DNA of 64,000 nt. It comes from Apostichopus japonicus (Eukaryota > Echinodermata > Holothuroidea > Aspidochirotida > Stichopodidae). The notes under the pieces are model-generated. The model was not told the origin of the DNA. It saw only the letters and a program-made list of their open reading frames with translations, and ran no database searches. Below, one piece after another: positions 12,801 through 23,050 of the stretch. Each line of letters starts with the position of its first letter. Within the stretch, counting starts at the first letter, position 1. The position numbers were made by a program, and so were the translations under genes. Location of the stretch: contig NC_092576.1 in the NCBI RefSeq assembly GCF_037975245.1, forward strand, positions 33,582,611-33,646,610, in the 5' to 3' direction.

Positions 12801-15800
12801 AACTCTATAATTGTTCTGGTAAACTAGAGTAGGAAATGAAAACAGTTACTTTATTGCGTATAGGCCCCTGTCCCTCACGTATCTCATTGCATACTAGACT
12901 TACACGGTTACAAAATAAATATGCCCATTTCAAAAATGCTCTTGACAGGAATAACCACCAAATTGAGGTAGGCCCTCCATGGTGCATAATTTTATAAATC
13001 TGAGCCTGGAGCTAGGCTACAGTAGTCCTACTTTTGCTATTGCTCCGCTCTGAGAAGTTGCATATCTTTGGGTTTAATTTTCTTGTGGGGAGATCTCCCT
13101 AACAAATCCATATTACACTAATGTAGGCTAAGTCATATTCATATTTGCAAAGCTACCGAATCATAAACCAAACACATGATACCGCAAACTTTCATACTGA
13201 TCATGCTTAGTAGGCGAATATAAGTAGAAAAGCATAAATAACATTTCATGAAATGTTCGGCCTAGGCTAGGCTACAGTTTGTACAGCAGCCTGCACTGCA
13301 GTAGCGTGAACACTGCGGAGTTTGGACACCTAAGCCTTAAAACACCCCAAAACTTTAGCTCATGGTTTAAATCACCTGAAACTATACTTGACATGGTTGG
13401 GTCATTTTAGAGAGAAAATAACTGTAGCTTCGTAGTTTTTCGTGCAATTGGCTCTTGCCGTAGGTTGTCTCATAGTGAAATCGTGTATTCCTTAAGGGTG
13501 TCCGAACTTCGAAGTGTTCCAAACTTTGCAAAACTGACTATTCTACTACTGTACTAGCCTATGTCTCTCGGTGTATTAGTTGTCTTAGTTTGTAGTACTA
13601 GTAGTAGTATGATCTATTGAACAATATAAAAAGGAAGCCTACGGTAGACCAAACACTTCGGCCGGAAAACAGTATACTGTAGCCTAAATAGTAAATATAT
13701 AACGTTAGTCGTTAGCATAGTTTGCTGCCTACCTTCTCGTATGATCTGCCATGCCAGTAAATGCTCCGCGAAGGTAGCATTGGTCATTTTGTCGATCCCG
13801 ATCTCTGTTCCAGTAGATCGTTTTTGGAGACCCAGTCCACGTACGTATCACCAGCTCAAGTACACTTTTCACTTCATGTCCTTTTTGTCGCTCACTGCTT
13901 TTGGCATCGGGACCCACAATAAAGCAACCTGTGCCTTCCACCTCAACAGCGCGGCGACGCGGCCGCAATATACACGTTACGTGTGTCATGCTACCACTGC
14001 CTGAAACTGTGCTATACATTACGTATATTTACATACAGTGTTTACACTGTACACTGGCAGTATATTACAAATACCGTGTCACGTGTGTAACGGTGAACAA
14101 TCGAAACCTATGAAATTGGCCCGCCCTCTAAAAATTTCCTAGCTGAGAGTATGCTTTTAAGTGTTTGGCTCGTGTTGTTTACTGTTAGACTGTGAATATG
14201 GTATGGTCGCATTAGCTATCCCGTGCTATATGGCGGTAGTTAAGATCGGACTTCAATGTCTCATTTCTTTGATAGCTATTGCTAGTCATTTGCAAAGCAA
14301 ATTATTTGTAACTTGAAAAATTGTCTATCTATCAACAATATGTACATCACTTATGACTAGGTTTTCTTTACCTGCCTGCAATATTTATATGTAGTGTACT
14401 CGTAAGTGCACCAATGCTAACATTGTAACTGACAATCATACGTCAATATTGAGAAACGAATGATATTTCTACGTAATTAAACAGTAGAATCAATGACCAA
14501 ACATACAGAGAATGTCCTTGCAAGACACAGTAAGTGCCCAAAAGTAGCCGAAAATATTGCACAGTGGAGCTAGCAATTGGGAAGATGATGAATTCCGCTT
14601 AGCGTGCTTCATATAATATAGAAGTTCTCACGCTACGTAGCATAACAGTAACATACGATGCTATTGACCAAAAGTTGTTAGACCTTGAAGTTATAGTAAA
14701 ATAGTAGGTCAACTAGGATGTTCAAGATATTCGTGAGATAATACCTCCTTCAAATAAGTAGCTTTTTGTACAATTATTAACTTAATAATAAGAATAGCCA
14801 CGGGTGCATGACTCAGTAAAAAATGAATGTGATGACTAATATATATGTGCATTATACATCGTTCGGTAGAAACATGCTTTGAACCATCCTTCATGAAGTA
14901 AAACGTCCCCATATGAATGACTTTGTATCACAGAATCAGTTGTATACGTACTGTAGTTTCCAATGTTAAATGCGACAACCTGAAATGCACATGTGTGTAC
15001 TCCTTCCATATACGTTAAGGTAAATGTCTTAAAGTTTACTTACACCAGCTCCTTTATACGTCGACATTTTATTCCATAGCGAAACAAATTCAAGATATCC
15101 TTTTCTGTTATTGTCTCCGCATTACTTCCAGCTATATGTACCTTTTCTACAGTCGGAAGTATTGGTAAAGATATCCCGCTTTGCAACATCATAGTGTCAC
15201 CATCAAACTTGATGGAAGAGTACTCGAGGTTTAAACAAGATATTGAAATCTGTGATGGAGACAAGACAGAATGCTTCAAAAGTTAATATGTATGTACGAG
15301 ATGACAGTCACATGACATTAAACATTTCACTATGTAGTTTATTATTACAGAAAAACAACCCAATTTCTGTTTTGGCCATCCCTTTGTAAATTATTGGTTA
15401 TTGGCTACATTAGCATTAATGATAACTAAGATTAAATAATGTTAAAGCAGTTTAAGCAGTTTAAATAATATTCTTTACTATGAAAAACAAAATCATAATA
15501 CAAATAGTTCTTAAATTAGGTGTATGAAGAAATAACCTAAACACTCATTGACATATATTGTATGGTTTTCAATGATCAGACAGTGTATGACTATGACATT
15601 TGTTACATTGCGTCAGAACTTTTGAATGTTTAACTAAACAAAATTGACTAATTTATCAAAGTCAATTCACTGTGCTATCAATTCATTCATTAGAAAAAAA
15701 AGTTACAACACACTCGAAGCCTTTGATGCAAGGTTTCTCCGTGTACAGTACGAAATGCACATTTTTGTTCAGATATGCAGAAAAGAAAAACTTGGTTATT

Positions 15801-18058
15801 AAGGTTACTCTCCTCTTTAAACGATAAGAGACTGTTTGTTGTTAGCCAACTTACATCATTTTTAGATGCAATCTCCAACAACTGTGCCGTCGATCTTTGG
15901 AGGAGAGCGCTGTCGCCTTTCTTTATCTTTACGTCCCGTGAACAGAGCTCTTTCACCGAATCCATGATGTCGTTCACATCACCAGTTTGTTCCAAGATAC
16001 AGAGGATGGCAAATGTATCCCCGCCTGGTAATCTCTTTAAATGGTTGATCAGTTTCTTTCCAGCATCGGGATCCAGACCACAGGCAAATCTGAACAGGTA
16101 CTGAAGATCAACTGGATCTAAGAACCTGAGCGTTTCGTTGATATCGTATGCGTTCTTTACAAGAGTGACAAGGTGGTGGGCTGCATACCATTCACAGAAT
16201 AGCTTATGATAGAAACGGACCATCGTTGTAAACAACACATTGTCTCCAGTAGAATCATCGCTCACTACATCTTCTTCGACCAAAATGCCAATTAAAATAT
16301 ACTGGTCATATAACTCTTTCCCGACTCTTTTACAAAATTCAGTCTTAATCCATGACAATTGTTGGTTTGCTTTGTTTAATCCTTCGAAAGCTATTTTGTC
16401 TAGCTCATGATGTTCCATTTCATGCAGATAGAACCTGTTGTGCCTATTGTCGTAAAGTTTCTGTTTCCGATTCAGATGGTTGTAAAAGCATCTAATTGTA
16501 TGCTTAAAGAACTGTGTGACAGACTTGAATTTCATGAAGTCTTTCTGATCATGAACCATGTGGGCAAACATCACAAATACGAGAGGCACCTGGCAAAGAT
16601 CAGCAAGGATGGAGTTTTCGTAGAGCCGTTGTTTTATTTTTTCCACTGCCTCATCGTTGTTACCTACTACAGCCTTGCGGATGTACTCATCCCTAGCTTT
16701 GTCATCGAACCCTGTTAGTTTGGCCCTCTTAGTTTCTTTTCTAAGACTTTCTGGAAGATATCTTGTCGTTAAGCTGACATCAAAGTCTGCAAACAGTCCC
16801 ATCTTGATAATTCTGTGTACATCATCATTAACATTGCTGTCCCTGCCAGGATACTCGTCATATCCATCCAAAGCAATGTGGACAGACGAGCAACTGTTAA
16901 TGATCTTTTCAATCTCATGTATGCTAACACGGCGTTCACGGGAGAGAAGAAATGACTTAATCGCCCTAAAAAGAGATTTTACACTTCCAAGTTGTCTTAG
17001 CCGGAGAAGAATTAGTATTTCTACATTGTTCATCGGGGAATCTGATACGTCATTGCACCAATCGTAGGCCAGCTGAAGGGTTAACGTCGACTTACCATAC
17101 CCGGGCTCTCCTTGTATGATGCGTCTCTTGGATATAAACCGGAAGTCCGTATAAATACTTTTGTAAGATTCCAAACGCTCCCATGATCCTCCTGTGCCTC
17201 GCGTTAGCTCTGGTGCCAGACAAACTTCAACACCCCCTTCTACAAAGACCTTGTCTACACAATAAAGTCTATCTTTAACATATGGTAGCGGTTGAATCGC
17301 ATCATATTGATCTTTATATGTCTTTTTGAGACCATCTATCAGGAATATTTTCTTCTCTAAACCAAAAAAAAAAGAAACATTGATGTTCACCAGACATAGT
17401 GAAATTAAACTCAAAAAGGATATTTGCTTGTTCTCTTTTTATTTTTCGATGCTGATCTCTCTATGTCTCCCTTTTTCTCTTTCTCTTTTTTTCAGTCTTT
17501 TACAAGTTGTGTTCTGTCTTATACTCACTTCTCACTCAACCTTTCTCTCTGAAGAACAGTTTATAACTGACCACTGTCTCTAAAAACACACTATTCTGTA
17601 ACTGAATACACTACATGCTAATTTAACATAACAAAAAAACATAATGGTTGGGCAAACAATATATGGCATTTTGAAAGCATTGGCCTATTACATAACATAG
17701 CAGGTGCAAAATTGTTAGACTGCTTTTCTCTCTAGACCAATTTGTGTGTAAATGTTCGACATATTTGAAGTACAATAAATTTGTGGCTCACATGGGAACA
17801 CGTAAATCTTAATTGTTTATTGGTTACTGATAATACAGTTGTGTTACTGTTCTATTTGTTATTAAGACGACAGAAGGGGGAGGGGGGTTTCATTTTTTAC
17901 CAAAAGAACGTAAAGATTCACAAATGACAATATCAAAGTTTAAGGCATCTACCTTGAAGGTCAGGAGTCAGCTCCATTGTCACGTGATTTACTTCAGACA
18001 GTCTACGAAGCGTGAAGGGGTCGTGTCAGAATAGCTTCTGCCCATCGTTTCCGTGAAT
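6777..18058 (-). CDS. NLR-type NACHT protein, complete five-exon gene model
   Basis: Gene span on the minus strand. Proposed exons are 18058-17953 (5' UTR, then ATG at 17977-17975), 17356-15855, 15249-15044, 7175-7099 and 6847-6777, giving about 626 residues. Every junction has GT/AG ends and matching phase: phase 1 after exon 1, 0 after exon 2, 2 after exon 3 and 1 after exon 4. The product is expected to be a cytosolic STAND ATPase of the NOD-like receptor family, which senses danger or microbial signals and oligomerises through NACHT. The N-terminus before NACHT is only about 90 residues, with no visible CARD, death or TIR domain. The C-terminal exons match a truncated paralogue at 2-5 kb exon for exon. 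Intron 3 is enlarged to about 7.9 kb by a transposon. Alternatives are an additional 5' exon adding a domain, or splicing past the last stop. The NACHT identity is very secure; the full exon chain is likely. Confidence 0.75.
7099..7175 (-). CDS. NLR penultimate exon
   Basis: Exon of 77 nt, phase 2 in and phase 1 out. The acceptor is CATTTTCAG and the donor GTAAAT. It encodes 25 whole residues beginning FGQLKLPISISPEAF. Length, phases and splice sites are identical in form to the paralogous exon 2318-2394, which is strong internal evidence that both are real. It sits 160 bp from the left end of the inserted element at 7336. Confidence 0.7.
8179..8202. repeat. Poly-G tract
   Basis: A run of more than ten G inside a purine-rich stretch (8040-8230) that reads AGG/GGA repeats. 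Confidence 0.8.
10550..10870. repeat. GC-rich block with direct repeat inside the TTAA element
   Basis: A G-run and C-run flank GCGCCAGC near 10555-10580, with potential for a hairpin. An 80-bp direct repeat follows, its units starting CACCAAATTGCAT (near 10675 and 10755) and containing AAGGCCA. No gene is recognised. The open frames here are shadows of the low-complexity sequence. Confidence 0.6.
13311..13516. mobile_element. Small TIR element (MITE-like), copy 1
   Basis: About 206 bp with imperfect inverted ends. The right end GTGTCCGAACTTCGAAGTG is complementary to the left CACTGCGGAGTTTGGACAC. A related copy lies at 42005-42205. Both are nested in larger TIR elements. No coding capacity. 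Confidence 0.55.
13735..14019 (-). other. GC-richer block with possible first exon of the inserted element
   Basis: This stretch near the right end of the TTAA element is richer in CpG than its surroundings and is open for over 80 codons on both strands. On the minus strand it ends in a good donor, GAGAAG|GTAGGC. A short possible start, MADHTR, lies just before that donor. No known domain is recognised. It may be the promoter and first exon of the element's own gene. A coding role is uncertain. Confidence 0.3.
14157..15043. other. Remainder of NLR intron 3
   Basis: The part nearest the exon (about 14870-15043) aligns by eye with 2540-2704 of the truncated copy, and so does the first part directly after the insertion. 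The rest is unmatched. No RNA gene or exon seen. Confidence 0.6.
15044..15249 (-). CDS. NLR C-terminal repeat exon (LRR-like)
   Basis: Exon of 206 nt, phase 0 in and phase 2 out. The acceptor is TCACAG and the donor GTAAGT. It encodes a 68-residue segment with regularly spaced Leu/Ile/Val, including CLNLEYSSIKFDGD and PTVEKVHIAG, and ends IKELV across the junction. Spacing resembles degenerate leucine-rich repeats of NLR C-termini, but no canonical LxxLxLxxN repeat is visible. The exon at 2705-2925 is a clear paralogue with conserved splice sites, intron flanks and most residues. That copy carries a five-residue longer segment near its end. Confidence 0.75.
15855..17356 (-). CDS. NACHT ATPase exon of the NLR gene
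   Basis: Exon of 1502 nt. The acceptor follows a T-rich run ending TTTAG at 17357; the donor is GTAAGT at 15854. Numbering from the proposed start: Walker A GEPGYGKST lies at residues 91-99, Walker B ALDGYDE at about 170-176 with acidic D175/E176, and a sensor-like LTTR at about 204-207. A GFDDKA motif at 224 is typical of the NACHT-to-helical transition, and a winged-helix segment FYHKLFCEWYAA lies near 390. These are direct observations, and the order is diagnostic of NACHT STAND NTPases. The open frame runs on past the donor to 15690, but the donor is favoured for two reasons: GTAAGT is strong, and the paralogous exon at 4888-5007 ends at the homologous residue with GTAAGT too. The upstream open frame in the intron begins with TTG, so it is not the start. 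No frameshift or stop is visible in the exon. Confidence 0.93.
17953..18058 (-). CDS. First coding exon and 5' UTR of the NLR gene
   Basis: The acceptor AAAACAG lies just above 18058 and the donor CAAG|GTAGATG at 17952. All three frames contain stops in the upstream part, so that part is read as 5' UTR. The first ATG after the in-frame TGA is at 17977-17975. It encodes MELTPDLQ plus one base, which joins in phase with the AG at the start of the NACHT exon to make a Glu codon. The phase match supports the model. A further upstream non-coding exon is implied by the acceptor. Confidence 0.55.
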
Positions 18059-20331
18059 CTGTTTTTCTTTCTTAAAATGTGAGAAAAATACTGAATCAAA
18101 ATAATACATTATTCTGTTAACTGTCAAAATATATAATGCATTGTTTTGTTGTTGCATATGGATGGTTCAATGTTTTATTAATAACCAGACAGCAAAACAG
18201 TAGTGTGGTTTCAATGATGCTACATCATTGCTACAAGAATAATCTTATTTGAATGTGACACACTAGGCTGTAGGTTATAGCCAGGACGAACAGCATAATT
18301 CAATGTTTGTAGAACAACAAAAAGCATTGAGAAATAACAACACAATATTCACAATGGCACCTGATGACCGAGATGAAAACTGTTCTTGTATTCAACATCG
18401 TAACCAAAGACAACAGGCTCTGCCACTCAATGTGGTACACCTACAAGATATACACTAAGCAGGTGCCAAGCAAATCCCCCCCCCCCTCCCTGCATCTGGC
18501 TTGCCTCTAAAACTTCAAACCAGGCAACAGTTAATTTTTGTAAACAGCGCCTGGTCATTTCCCCAACGTTACTACTGTACATCCAAATCTGAAGTTTTTA
18601 TTTGGGACTGAATCTTGACAATTGCAAAATACGCCGGAAAAAGTTAACAATGGAAGCAAAGATAGCATATAGATTATTCAAAATGATATCGGCCATTCCA
18701 ACACATTAAGCATGTACAAACAGTACAACGTTTCATTACACACCTTTGTGCACAGGCATGTATGCAGCAAGGGAAGTAATCTACACACTTAAATCAATGG
18801 AGATTTGGTCGAGACTTCTTGATTCATATCTACGGATGCCTTTTAGCTAATTTCCAATTGCCAACAGCCTCTCCTATTATAATGAGGCGTAATACACATG
18901 TAATCTCATAGGCTGCAGTGTGGGAGTTACAATAGATTATAAAACAAGGTTTCCACAAGTTGACCACTGGTGACACTTGACCTCCGCAAAAAAAAAGGGA
19001 TTGTTGTACTAACTACATACTTTATAAGAGGTTGGTCCAAGATTCCCTTCTTGAAATATCGTGTTTACGATGTTCACAATTTGACCTATGGTGACCCCAA
19101 CCTTTGACCTCCATAAAAATCAATAGGTATCTTGAACTCAATGTGACACAACTACATACTAAATGTGAGATTGGTCCAAGCTTCCTTTCTGGAGATATCG
19201 TCTTTACAAGGTTTCACAGTTTGACCTATAGTGACCCCTATGACATTTGACCTCTAAAAGCCAGAGGCCTATTCTACTTAATGTGGTCCTTTCACACACC
19301 GAATATGAAACTGGTCCAAGCTTCTATTCTAGATATATCCTGTTTTCAAGCAAGGCTTCCGGACACTCATCTGCATGACTACAAATGTTACGATTATCAT
19401 CGAAACCAAAAATGTACTGGGAAAGAATATTTTATTCTTAGGAGGTGCAATGATTTTACATGAAAAGGAGATAACAAGACAATTTCAGCCCAATACCCCT
19501 ATAATGACATACTCTATGCTGTGTGTTACAATCATGGACAATATACATGGGCTTTTTATACTTAAGCGCAGATAATTTAATATATCAAGCAGTAATATAT
19601 ATCCACCGGAATATCTCTTACAAGAGAGTTAAATAAGTCAAAAGGGTTAATCTTATGTTAAATTGCCATTTTGTGGAACCAAAGAGAAAAGTTAATGGTC
19701 TGAAACTGACTTACGACTTGCCCCTCATGTCTTCATCTAATCCTTGATCGTGTTGTTAAGAGTTCATCTGCAGGTTGGTTAAGAAAATGTCCGTAAATAG
19801 ACTTGTGTTAAGCAATGAACTTCAACCTCATAAACAGTTTCTTTCATTGTGTGCCGTTTAAAGAAGGTGCAATTCCATGTTCAGTACGCTTGCCTAAAAA
19901 TCATTATAACGGTGAGAATAGAAAAAAAACGAATTTAGTACAGCAACATCCCAATACTACATGTACGCATACTGTACAACGTATGATTCACCTTAAACGA
20001 TTTTTGGGGAATCTATTGGGTATATGACAAATAATCCATATTTTTTTCATAGCCACAGTCCTAGTTCGGGGATTTTCTATCCTATGATTCAGGAGAAGGG
20101 AAATGTTAACGTCATGCCAACTTCATCTAATATATTTTGAACAGTAGGAAACGATGGGCGACTGTAACGTCATCGCGGCACTTCTTTTCAGGAGCTGCAG
20201 AGACACAATCTACACTGTATCAAGAAAAGGAAACATTTATGAAAGTTCAGTAGCGGTTGAAATGAAAAATTCCCAGTGAAGTTAAAAGTTAGCAATCGTT
20301 TGAAGATTTAAACATTCCAGAATTCCCTCAC
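18059..20331. other. Upstream region of the NLR gene with a satellite
   Basis: No protein-coding exon is recognised. It contains a poly-C run near 18475-18486 and a three-unit satellite at 18950-19345. The promoter of the NLR gene must lie here or further upstream, but no core element could be supported. Confidence 0.5.
18950..19345. repeat. 140-bp satellite, about three units
   Basis: GGTCCAAG recurs at about 19034, 19173 and 19313, a spacing of about 140 bp. Each unit contains GAGATATCG or a variant, TTTACAAGGTT, and paired TGACC motifs (TTTGACCTATGGTGACCCC, CCTTTGACCTC). Fragments of related TGACCT-rich sequence occur at 20940-21100 and 40470-40640. Confidence 0.85.
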
Positions 20332-20603
20332 TGGGTTTTCTTCATAATATGTTGTTCTAAAATATAACAAAGTTTGGAATCACAGTCATACGCAAAGTCT
20401 TTACACATTCCTGAGTATTGTCTCATGGCCAAGCTAAGAGTGAGATCTGATCGACTCTGACCAATATGCTGCACTGACGTCACTTCTCGACATAAATTAG
20501 TGTCAGACTCAAGTTTTCTGGCAGGACGGGCCAACATTTCAACCACTCTTTCACATAAACTAAAATTCATCACGGGGCAAGGCTTAGGGCGATTGAAAGA
20601 CAT
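20332..20603 (-). CDS. Small cysteine-containing ORF, possible PAN/apple-like exon
   Basis: An ATG at 20603 opens about 90 codons, ending at a possible donor CCCA|GTGAGG (20331); without splicing it stops four bases later. The C-terminal part MCKDFAYDCDSKLCYILEQ resembles the second half of PAN/apple modules (C-x-x-F-x-Y...C). The first cysteines of such a module are missing and no signal peptide is evident. It lies on the same strand as the NLR gene and about 2.3 kb upstream. Splicing it to 18058 would stop after 22 further codons, so it cannot simply be the N-terminus of the NLR. Composition looks coding, but it could be chance. Confidence 0.27.
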
Positions 20604-21225
20604 GCAAGAGCCCAAACGGCACTATGGCGCCATGTTTCCAATGAATAGCACTGTTCTAAAATTGTTCCATGGTCCAATGTACACACACTATATTATTGCA
20701 AAAATATCTGTTGGTCCTTTTGTAAACCTGTTGAGGACCAGGTGACTGATATGAGCAAGAGTTGGCCTTTTTTACAAACTCACAGAATCATCCTTACTGT
20801 TCTTATTAGTAATTCTAACAACATCAAACGAATCCTTGATCTCTAATAACTTAGCACACATAGGTTGCAGAGGAGTCAACTTATTGACAATTAAGATAAA
20901 AAATGGCCACGAAAATTCAAATAGTCACCTTGAAAGTAACTAATACAGGTCTATGGAGGTCAACCTGAGGTCAAAGGTCACCCAAGTGCAGGTCGACAAC
21001 TGGATTGCAATAGCGTAACTCCCACCCTTGATGGACATTAGGTTCTCAAGTTATTGAAAAAATATAAGTTTTTGACCCCTAATTAACCTTTGTTGACCTT
21101 GGATCATATAACTGTTGCATTTGGAAACGATCCCTGACCCCATTCTCAAATACTCCCAAAATATCAACCATGTCGGACCCTGTCAATGGGAGTTTTTACA
21201 ATTTTACAATTTTGCATTTTTTGAT
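20604..21225. other. Spacer, nothing firm
   Basis: Contains a short TGACC-rich stretch (20940-21100, GAGGTCAAAGGTCACC) similar to the satellite at 19 kb. No gene. Confidence 0.5.
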
Positions 21226-21279
21226 TATATATATATACATATACATATATGTATATATATATATATATATATACATATA

Positions 21280-21340
<61 letters not shown>

Positions 21341-21351
21341 TTATATATATT

Positions 21352-21416
<65 letters not shown>
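21226..21416. repeat. (AT)n microsatellite with AC/TG interruptions
   Basis: About 190 bp of AT with ATACATATAT interruptions. It abuts one end of the Penelope-like element. Confidence 0.97.
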
Positions 21417-21419
<3 letters not shown>

Positions 21420-21459
21420 AGAAAAATAGTAAAGTTTGCTAGTGCTAATGATAAAGGAA

Positions 21460-21500
21460 AGAAACACGACGTTTCGGGTATAAACCCTTTAACAAAGTGA
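21460..21500 (-). ncRNA. Decayed hammerhead ribozyme motif in the Penelope terminal repeat
   Basis: Minus strand: a stem GGGTTTATACCC is followed by GAAAC and GTC, as in a hammerhead core (stem II, GAAA, cleavage triplet). The expected CUGAUGA before the stem is replaced by TTTGTTA. The second terminal repeat (about 23097-23140, plus strand) has the same sequence, so the change predates this insertion. I predict no self-cleavage. Confidence 0.4.
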
Positions 21501-21598
21501 GCAAAAAGACTACTAAAACTGTGAACAGCGAACGAAGAAAGATAAAATGGTCCAATGCACACACATGAAAGAAGCGAAAAGTAGCAGGGTAAAAGGTC

Positions 21599-23040
21599 TT
21601 ACAACAAATCGAATTTAGAGTTTAAACCATAAGGGGATAAGGTGCCAAGTCGGAAAATTAGTCTATTTTCGGATTTAAGACGATCGATATCAGTGCCTCT
21701 GGAAGACAGAGCACACGTAACTGAAAAGTCAGTGATCTTACAGGGGGAGGGGGAATTGAAGTGAGAGGCGACAGAGTACCAGGAAACTTGGATTTGATGG
21801 AGCGTAAGTGTTCGGTAATACGATCTGCCAGTCTACGCTTGGTTTCACCTATGTAAAGTAAATTACAACGTTTACATATGATAACATAAATTACATTAGT
21901 GGAAATACAAGAAAAGTGATGTTTAATTATAAAAGAGTTTTTTAGGGCCAGCGATACGAAGCATAGTATTTGAGGTGACATATCTGCAGGTATTACATCT
22001 ACTACGGTTACAAGGGTAGGTGCCGCGAGTGTCGACAGGGATGTCGACGAGCAAACTGATACTCCCACGATATCATCGATATAGCGTTTATAAAGAATAG
22101 GTACGGTGCCTTGGAAACTAGATAAAACACGCTCCTCGAATAGTCCCATGGTGAGGAAAGCTACCGATGGACCCAGCTTGGTACCCATTGCTACACCTGT
22201 GAGTTGCCGGTAATAGTGTCCATTGAAGTGGAAGGCGTTGGTGGTTAGGACCAGCTCCGTGAGTCTTAATAGTGTGGTGGTGGGTATGGAGGGATTAACG
22301 CGTTGGTCGAGGTAATGACGCAGTGAACTGAGAGCGAGATTATGTGGTATGGAAGTATAGAGGCTGCTCACATCCAATGTGAAGAGAAAATGGTTAGTAG
22401 CTTCACGGTCAAATTTGAAATCGTTGATGATGCGTAAGAAGTGAGGTGTGTCCTGAACAAAAGATGGTAACGTTTTGACGATAGGGTTAAGGACCCCGTC
22501 AAGAAATTCCGAAATGAAGACCGTAGGACAGCTGTGACTGGATACGATAGGCCGACCGGGTTTATTGTCCTTGTGGATTTTGGCAAGCATATAAAAGTTA
22601 GGAATTCGAGGGCCAGGGTGAATTAAATTGCTGGCTGTAGCAGGAAGAACCTTAGTCTGAATGAGGGATTTTACTTCGGTAGTGACCATTTTCTGGTAGG
22701 TAGCAGTGGGGTCACCATCGAGCTGAACATAGGAAGAAGGATCACACAACTGTCGCTCAGCCTCGGCTACGTAAAGGTCACGTCTCCAGACCACCGTGGC
22801 ACCACCTTTGTCAGCTGACTTGATTATGAGGTCACGATTGTTCTTGAGTGACCTCAGGGCAGCTGGCTCACCATGTGTGATGTTGTTGGAGGAGTGTAGC
22901 TTTCGAGGAAGAAGTCTCTCGACATCATGATTGATAGAATCAATGACTTGGTCCAAAACTTTATTTGCACCAGGAGCGGGTATCCAGTTCGATCTTTTCT
23001 TTTGGAGATTGGTGAATGGATCTGGCGAAGTAGGTTCAGC
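21599..23040 (-). pseudogene. Penelope-like RT plus GIY-YIG endonuclease, frameshifted
   Basis: The frame carries, in order, a leader with RSNWIPAPG, the DKGGATVVW segment, RT motif A LDVSSLYTSIP (near 22342-22377), motif B GVAMGTKLGP and the catalytic YIDD (22072-22083). A zinc-like CNRSRCNTC stretch follows in another frame, then the GIY-YIG motifs NVIYVI and YIGET (21841-21897). A conserved tail VASHFNSP...RLGTLSPYGLN is again out of frame and ends at TAA 21601-21599. The part between YIDD and the Cys cluster is far too short for this family, so the RT thumb and linker are deleted. At least two frameshifts add to this. The copy cannot make active protein. The family assignment is secure. 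Confidence 0.9.
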
Positions 23041-23050
23041 ATCAGAATAT

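Larger units (their letters stand above)
7336..14156. mobile_element. 6.8 kb TIR element with TTAA target duplications, Kolobok-like or piggyBac-like
   Basis: The ends are inverted repeats of about 24 bp. The left end reads AGGCA followed by CACTCTCAGCTAGGAAATT; the right end, read on the minus strand, starts AAGCATACTCTCAGC and matches at 22 of 24 positions. Both ends are flanked by TTAA (7332-7335 and 14157-14160). The truncated NLR paralogue shows the unoccupied site: AGTAATAGCA-TTAA-TGTGCTTGGC near 2480-2505, against AGTAATAATAT-TTAA-[element]-TTAA-GTGTTTGGC here. TTAA targets are known for Kolobok and piggyBac; an AGG-type terminus fits Kolobok better than the CCY ends of piggyBac. No transposase or THAP domain was recognised inside, so the copy is non-autonomous or decayed. 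It is nested in intron 3 of the NLR gene. Confidence 0.85.

Noticed and set aside
15690-15854. Extension of the NACHT open frame past 15855
   Set aside because: A strong GTAAGT donor at the position matching the paralogous exon end, and phase 0 agreement with the next exon, make this intron.
15775-16104. Plus-strand frames over the NACHT exon (also 16407-16718 and 16657-17067)
   Set aside because: Antisense shadows of the NACHT coding sequence.
17357-17414. Upstream extension of the NACHT frame beginning near 17414
   Set aside because: It begins with TTG, runs through a polypyrimidine tract and TTTAG acceptor, and has no upstream support.
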